Positions 58,741 to 64,000 of a stretch of DNA of 64,000 bases are shown in pieces. Position 1 is the first letter of the stretch. The number at the start of each line of letters is the position of its first letter. Position numbers and translations under genes: made by a program. The notes under the pieces were generated by a model. The model made no database searches and had not been told where the DNA came from. It worked only from the letters and a program-made list of their open reading frames with translations. This DNA comes from Paragorgia papillata (Eukaryota; Cnidaria; Anthozoa; Scleralcyonacea; Coralliidae), in the NCBI GenBank assembly GCA_035771165.1, contig JAWNZC010000220.1:857001-921000 (forward strand). The letters are read 5' to 3'.

Positions 58741-59050
58741 CGGGAAAATTTCTTAGTTTCTAAGCGAGACTCAAACCTACAACCTTCTGATTGCTGGTGA
58801 GATATGCTCTAACCATTGAGCGACTGGAACTTAGACGACTGAACGTAGGTTGAATATTATGCCACAAGCCATAATGTTCTGATCGCCAGTATGACTCTCT
58901 TAGTCATTCAGCTATATATACTAGGACTCCGATGGTTGAACGTAGGTTGAATGTATGTACTATACGCACAACCTGATTATCAATGGGACGTTCAGCTGAC
59001 CATTAATCTACTTAGACTCAGATGGCTGAACTATAAGGTTCTATACATTC
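58741..59050 (-). mobile_element. Second tRNA-derived SINE, diverged, with duplicated flank motif
   Basis: On the minus strand GTTCCAGTCGCTCAATGG..TTAGAGC and GGTTGTAGGTTTGAGTC give D-arm and B box; the acceptor end is worn. The phrase GAACGTAGGTTGAAT occurs twice on the plus strand (58843 and 58938) and GATGGTTGAACG / GATGGCTGAAC follow, so the flank is internally repeated. Confidence 0.5.
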
Positions 59051-59154
59051 GTTTCTCAACTCAATAGACTTTCCCCACATTGAATAATTAACAATTAGGC
59101 AACGGGTCTGAGTTGTCTATAAAAAGATAGATAGATGTACCAGCTAGACGGACA

Positions 59155-59335
59155 AAATATTATTTTAAAGAAACAAGCAGAATATCAAATCCTCGGCATA
59201 ATGTCTATGTTTTCTGCCATTGTTCTGCTATACTCATGGTGCATGGTCTATCACTAATAGATAGTGATAGCTATAATATTAATCAAAATGCAGGATTTGT
59301 AATGAGTAATGGTCTACTTGTTTGTTTCTGCTAAT
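59155..59335. repeat. Diverged dispersed repeat, second copy
   Basis: Matches 28360-28550 in order (ATATTATTTTAAAGAAACAA, GGTCTATCACTA, AATGCAGGATTTG, TTGTTTGTTT). Lies just upstream of ETS-5. Confidence 0.5.
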
Positions 59336-59405
59336 GTAAAATATTTCCAACTTTCTATTCAATTCGTTTTTCACTCTTGTTTTTTTTAAAAAACAGGAAA
59401 TCAAC

Positions 59406-60784
59406 ATGTTTGCAACTCCTCGTCGGCAAAGGTTGAAATCTGGTAAGTAAATGGCGAGACGCCCATCTCAAACTCTGATTGATAATTCATGAGTTAAAAA
59501 CAATAGAAATCAACACCCGGTTGAGACAGTGCTTTGGATGTTACGTAAATTAAGCGGCAAACTTTCAATCTATCAATATCCATCAATCAATCAATCTATC
59601 AGTCAATTAGTCAATCAATCAATCCAATCAATCAATTCGTCTATCTATCATTAACCAACTAATATAACCAATCATTTAACTATATTTTATTTCTATAGCT
59701 ACAGAAGGACCTGGTCCGTACCTGGCCGCAAGGACGTCGATTTATCTTTGGGAGTTCCTACTGGAGATCTTAGAAGATCCAAACTGTTCAAGAATTATCC
59801 GCTGGACAGACAAAAGAGAGGGCGAGTTTGAATTTCTTAACGCAAACGAGGTGGCGAGACAGTGGGGAATTGTTAAACGACGTCCAAACATGGACAAAAT
59901 TAAAATGTGCCGCGCTATGAGATATTATTACAAGAAAGACTTAATAAAAAAGGTTGGTTACATCATGTCATATTTTATTATATATGTACTGAGACTTCCA
60001 TACAATTAACGAGATCATATACTCAATCGAGAAATCGTTTGGAAGAAAGTCTTTGTTCTATCCTTTTGTTCACGTTTATGCAAACTTGTGCATTGTGTAA
60101 ACGATATATTTTTTTCTATAATGAAACAATCATCCAATAGCAGCGTTTGGGTTCAATAGCTCAACCGCGTTATTTAAATATTTCTCAACGAAAAACGAAA
60201 GATTTATGCACAGTGAGGACCGTTCCAACATAAAATTACAGCTCATTATTGGCGCTTTGAAGCTTGCCAAGTCTTCAGACTATATATTAATTGCATGACT
60301 ATGACAAGATTAATAAACCTCGTACATTTCAAACTTTGGAGACTCCTATTTATTTGGGACCATGCACAGTAATTGGCCAAAAGCTGTTGTGGTTACCCTG
60401 CCACCATCTTATATTATATTATGTTTTATTGTATAAGTTTGTTCAGTTCATGTTTGTATAATAGGTAAATTGTGGTAAAGCTTATAAAATATAATAAATA
60501 AATAAATAAATTGGCCAAACGATTTTTCTTCACTAGTGAAAAATCGTATCACTTTTTAGAGAATAATTTTTTCAACCATTCTGCAGTTTACATGCACTTT
60601 TTGTATATTTAATATAAAATATGTATATCTTTTCTAGGTTAAAGGAAAACACTTTGTTTATCAGTTTCTTCAACTTCCATACAATCATCCGACTTTAGTG
60701 CTACCTCATTCAGAAACTGGCATGAGAGGTCCTTCAAACACCATCGTATGGAACGAAGAGGATAATACTTGGGAAAGCAGATGA
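59406..60784 (+). CDS. ETS-5: minimal three-exon ETS-domain protein
   Basis: Predicted 145 residues. Exon 1 is 59406-59442 (ATG, 12 codons + 1; MFATPRRQRLKS), with donor TCTG|GTAAGT. Intron 1 is 59443-59698 (phase 1). Exon 2 is 59699-59952 (acceptor TTTCTATAG; donor AAG|GTTGGT) and intron 2 is 59953-60637 (phase 0). Exon 3 is 60638-60784 (acceptor TTTTCTAG; stop TGA). Exon 2 encodes TSIYLWEFLLEILEDP, IIRWTDKREGEF, RQWGIVKRRPNM and the recognition helix CRAMRYYYKKDL with both base-contacting arginines. Exon 3 starts VKGKHFVYQFLQLPYN and ends WNEEDNTWESR. It is the only member on the plus strand. The basic N-terminus (PRRQR) could serve nuclear import. There is no separate activation domain. 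The last exon has the same length and the same FLQLPY motif as in ETS-4. The AACAG 10 bases before the ATG could be an acceptor after a non-coding exon. Confidence 0.9.
59570..59645. repeat. ATCA/ATCT tetranucleotide run in ETS-5 intron 1
   Basis: Imperfect (ATCA)n with ATCT and GTCA variants. Confidence 0.85.
60405..60515. mobile_element. Possible retroelement tail in ETS-5 intron 2
   Basis: TTGTGGTAAAGCTTATAAAAT followed by (AATA)n resembles a LINE/SINE 3' end with a short microsatellite. Body not identified. Confidence 0.3.
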
Positions 60785-60789
60785 AGAGG

Positions 60790-61078
60790 AAACCTCAGAA
60801 ATGACCGATCGTGGCCATTTTTTGTGCCCTTTTTTCCAGTTCGACGTTTTCTTAATTTTCGGCATAGGCCTACAGGTTAAGTTGAGATGAATTTATAAAC
60901 AAAAGGAGGAATCGATTTTCGAACTGAGTTTAATAACTCACAAATATGAGTTATATTTGTATTGTGATGATCACTTTTTGTTATAATGGATAAGCTCATT
61001 TTTTGGTCAAAACGCAAAAAGACTGATTGTACATGTAAACTAGCTAATCATTATTTTTCTGAAAGGCGGGGGTGAGTA
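60790..61078. other. Region 3' of ETS-5
   Basis: Probable 3' untranslated region. No AATAAA is seen before the next repeat, so the transcript end is not located. Confidence 0.35.
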
Positions 61079-61300
61079 TGAATGAATGAACGAACGAACG
61101 AACGAACGAACGAACGAACGAACGAACGAACGAACGAACGAACGAACGAACGAACGAACGAACGAATGAATGAATGAATGAATGAATCAATCAATGAATC
61201 AATGAATGAATGAAAGAAAGAAAACCTTTATTTTTATAGGGTAGTCCCATCAGTAATAAAATTACTGTTTTCAACGGGAGCCCTAATAATACTAATTCTT
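61079..61300 (-). mobile_element. Retroelement 3' end with GAAC/GAAT tetranucleotide tail
   Basis: Read on the minus strand, GGGCTCCCGTTGAAAACAG then ATTTTATTACTGATGGGAC and CCCTATAAAAATAAAGG lead into (CTTT)(CATT)n and then about 20 CGTT units (plus strand GAAC). An AATAAA just before a microsatellite is the signature of a LINE-type 3' end. The element lies opposite to ETS-5, close behind it, and is heavily 5'-truncated. Confidence 0.6.
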
Positions 61301-61387
61301 CGGAGGACAAAGATTTTTCTTATTCCGAGGATCTGTACCTCAACAAACTGCACAGCCTTCGTTTTCAAACTATACATTTTATCACTG

Positions 61388-61447
61388 TTTGTTTGTTTGT
61401 TTGTTTGTTTGTTTGTTTGTTTGTTTGTTTGTTTGTTTGTTTGTTTG
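61388..61447. repeat. GTTT tetranucleotide microsatellite
   Basis: About 15 perfect GTTT units. Confidence 0.97.
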
Positions 61448-61699
61448 AATTGAAAATTTACGTGTAAATAGGCGTTCGTTTAAAAACAAGACCTAAAAAT
61501 TGTATTGTAAGTGATATACAATATATATGAGCCGTCAAACTGTTTGAGCATTTACAATGGAGAGCTCGTACCCAGGGTCTTTCCTCGGCCCTCCAATACA
61601 ATATTGATGTACAACTGTAGATACATCTGTATCAGGATTTACAAATATTGATTAATACTAAATTATTTTGAATTTTGCTTATGAATTATTAATGAGTTA

Positions 61700-61935
61700 G
61701 ATCATTGTAATTGTACTTGTTATAATTGTAATTGTAATAATTGTAATTGTAATAATTATAATTGTAATTGTAACAATTGTAATACTTGTAATTGTAATTG
61801 TAACAATTGTAATTGTGATAATTGTAAATGTAATAATTGTAATAATTGTAATTGTACATGTAACTGTAATAGTAACAATTGTAATTGTAGTAATTTAAAA
61901 TGTAGTTGTTAATTGTAACTGTAATAATTGTAATT
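61700..61935. repeat. TAATTG / TGTAAT hexamer-type repeat
   Basis: Imperfect alternation of TAATTGTAAT, AATTGTAATAAT and variants over about 230 bp. Confidence 0.85.
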
Positions 61936-61939
61936 GTAA

Positions 61940-62560
61940 TAATTCTAACAATAGTAGTAATTAAAATTATTCTTTCGTCACTTAGTTATTATTCTACTTA
62001 TGTTTGCAAACCTGAATATATTTCATATTATTAGCGTTTCATTTTTCAACATTTAGCATTTTCCCTCTTTAAAAAATAACAGTTTTTCCTTTGTTGCTGG
62101 ACGTTCAAGATAATATTTTTGAAACACATTAATCAAAGACCCTAGAAGAGGAAAAATTTCCAGGGAACACGCCACCGCACGCTCCCCTCTCCGCCCAAGT
62201 CAACACTGGGTACGCCACTGACAATACACATAATACTAAGATACTCTTTAGTATGATCATAGTCAATCAGGGAAACAATTGTTCTTATTGCTAATGATTA
62301 AATCGAACACTTTAAATTGTTTGGTGTTAAGATAATTGCTTGCTTGACGTGCAAATAGCTTCTGAGCTATCTAATCGTTTATTAGCGTCATAGTGAGGAT
62401 CGACGGAAGTGTGGGTTTTATTGTCTGTTTGTGCCATCCGTTTTGGCTATATATGGCGTGACGCAGATCGATTGTCCTCCACGAGGTCGTTAATTTATCA
62501 GATTGAGAGCAATCATCGCCGCTATATTTAATATGAATATGATTTTCACAGGCGAATAAT
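61940..62560. other. Intergenic stretch
   Basis: AGGCGAATAATTGTTTTAGTA at 62550 recurs in part at 28175 and 52230. No gene. Confidence 0.4.
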
Positions 62561-62564
62561 TGTT

Positions 62565-62954
62565 TTAGTATAAATACACATTTTGTACTTTTATGAACAA
62601 TATTTTCTTTTCCTTGTCTGTCGCATTGACAACTTGGCTGGCGGCCACTTTGCTAAATAAACGCTGTGGGTCCGAAGTAGTAGTAAAAATCATGGTAGGC
62701 ACACAACAGGTAACCCCAATTACTGTGCCCCATGGATGGCCATGGAGTACAAAATTTCGATGCATAAACACTTCAAAACATATTCCAAGGTGAGTTCCTG
62801 GGTTTTCCATGACCTTTATCCCACGCAAGCACGTGTCTACTTTGTGATGAAGAGCTGAGGAACAGATTTTGCTGTGATGACGCAGATAGCAATTATACTT
62901 TGCACCTTTCCCATGTTTGGCAATAATAATTTTTGCAAGATCTGGCACAAACAT
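62565..62954 (-). CDS. Unrecognised open frame, 129 codons
   Basis: An ATG-initiated frame reads FVPDLAKIIIAKHGKGAKYN, SKICSSALHHKVDTCLRG, HLGICFEVFMHRNFV and HPWGTVIGVTCCVPTM, ending ...KVQNVYLY-stop. It is non-repetitive, has 7 Cys and several His, and is longer than chance frames nearby in this AT-rich DNA. It could be an exon or a decayed transposon-encoded protein. I do not recognise the family. Confidence 0.3.
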   Translation of the reverse strand: MFVPDLAKIIIAKHGKGAKYNCYLRHHSKICSSALHHKVDTCLRGIKVMENPGTHLGICFEVFMHRNFVLHGHPWGTVIGVTCCVPTMIFTTTSDPQRLFSKVAASQVVNATDKEKKILFIKVQNVYLY

Positions 62955-62959
62955 GATTA

Positions 62960-64000
62960 TTCTCCAGTGTAAGAACAGAGTGATATAAATTGTTGTGAAT
63001 TCATTTTACTCTTTACAAAATTCGAGTTCAGGCCGGAATTGAGTGTACAATCTGATCGCCGGTTATAGACCCTCTAACTATTTTAGCATTGTCATTGAGC
63101 TACTGTAAGTCTGTTACCGCAAAGGGCTGAGTGCCAACGGCAAAGATAATCCCTTAAATGCAAGAATATCCTAATTCTTGTAAATATATTCGTAACTATC
63201 TGTAGCCCAGACCTTCCTCTGTACTGAATCAAGTCGTCTAACCAGACGATTACGTTTTGCAAAGTTTGGCTCGAAGTGCCGGTATTTTGTTATTTAAAAT
63301 CTTGACAGTATACCATCTTTGACTAATTCTTTATACATCAGAACACGTGCTATACTATATAATCTTTGGCTACAGTCTTTCGCAGCAATCTTCCGTTAAA
63401 TAAACAACTCAGTTGCAGTCATGCGAAAGCCGACTGACTTTCTTTAGCTGGAACAATGATCCAGCTCAATGATCAGTGTCTGAAGTCTAAACTAAAAGTA
63501 TCAAATGAGAGGGTGTGGTATTTGATTTTGAATTTTGAATATTTGACATTCGCGCTGTTCCAATCAGACGAAAAAGCCAAAATCCGGCTTTTTTAAATGC
63601 GGCCAGGTAAAGAATTGTATCTGGCCCACAGTCCCCTTCCTCCGCCTGCAAGTTTCCCGCCTCTCGGGAAGGGAAAAGCGGGCCTGATTCTGTCAGGTTA
63701 TGTGGAAACGGGCCATGCGGAATTCCGTAAATCAGTGAAAAAGGTTGATTAATTCTTTTAATGTTTGGGTGTATGGTGACTGAGAAATTGTAGAAGCGAG
63801 AATTTGTGATAACACTACGTTCATTAACAGAGGTTTGTTGGACGTTTCTCAAGCTCAATTACTCAGAAAAGACAAACGTCTGCATGTTACATTACACCAA
63901 GCTCGCAAACGTACTAATTGGTTGACATATGTCAAACAACCGTGTGACAGGTTGACGAGATTAGTTTATAACTGTACTGTAGCTCATTGCAAGATAAGTC
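62960..64000. other. Window end, no gene recognised
   Basis: A decayed CTGGC-core fragment (CCAGACCTTCCTCTGTACTGA, then GTCGTCTAACCAGACGA) lies at 63207-63250, and GCGAGAATTTGTGATAACACTAC at 63797 repeats a fragment seen at 27441 and 36222. The minus frame 63487-63858 has no recognised motif. Confidence 0.4.

Overview
This is a piece of an AT-rich animal nuclear genome. The protein-coding exons are short and split by introns with GT..AG borders, five separate ETS-type DNA-binding domains (a family found only in animals) are encoded, and most of the window is simple repeats, inverted-repeat transposon remnants (MITEs), tRNA-like SINE fragments and retroelement debris. The mix of repeats (many copies of a CTGGCGTTAGCCAG-core element, long-hairpin MITEs, GATGAAG..CGAAACGT hammerhead-like motifs) reminds me of cnidarians such as corals. 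That is an impression from memory, and a sponge or another early-branching animal is not excluded. There is no sign of bacterial or viral gene organisation.

The real content is a loose cluster of ETS transcription-factor genes. ETS-1 (minus strand, 2598-1300) has an ETS domain plus a long acidic tail. ETS-2 (minus, 25806-21102) has three exons and a serine/acidic tail. ETS-3 (minus, about 30233-29971) shows only its central ETS exon. ETS-4 (minus, 46659-41037) and ETS-5 (plus, 59406-60784) are very short proteins (about 130 and 145 residues) that are almost nothing but the ETS domain. Each of the five has a GT donor in the same place, right after the ...K-K/A-K of the recognition-helix region, in phase 0. 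In four of them I can find the matching acceptor, followed by V-x-(G/R)-...-V-Y-x-F, the last strand of the domain. ETS-2 and ETS-5 also share a phase-1 intron just before the domain, and ETS-3 has a compatible acceptor. This shared architecture points to local duplication from one ancestral gene.

Layout: 1-1.3 kb, flank with a long CATTG array; 1.3-2.6 kb, ETS-1; 2.8-21 kb, transposon-rich intergenic DNA (MITEs, a LINE reverse-transcriptase relic at 10.6-11.3 kb, hammerhead-like motifs at 8.1, 12.7 and 13.9 kb, and a 2.1 kb TTAA-flanked element at 14.7-16.8 kb); 21-26 kb, ETS-2; 26-30 kb, TAA-type arrays and ETS-3; 30.4-31.1 kb, an exceptional G-rich minisatellite; 32-41 kb, a dense graveyard of MITEs; 41-46.7 kb, ETS-4; 47-59 kb, mostly unrecognised sequence with a few candidate exons, SINEs, a 133-bp perfect palindrome and a tandem duplication; 59.4-60.8 kb, ETS-5; 61-64 kb, retroelement tails and unassigned sequence.

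Functionally, all five ETS proteins should be nuclear DNA-binding factors for GGAA/T-core sites, because both base-contacting arginines of the recognition helix are kept. Only ETS-1 and ETS-2 carry an evident acidic putative activation region. The short ETS-4 and ETS-5 could act as competitors or repressors of fuller ETS factors, which is inference.
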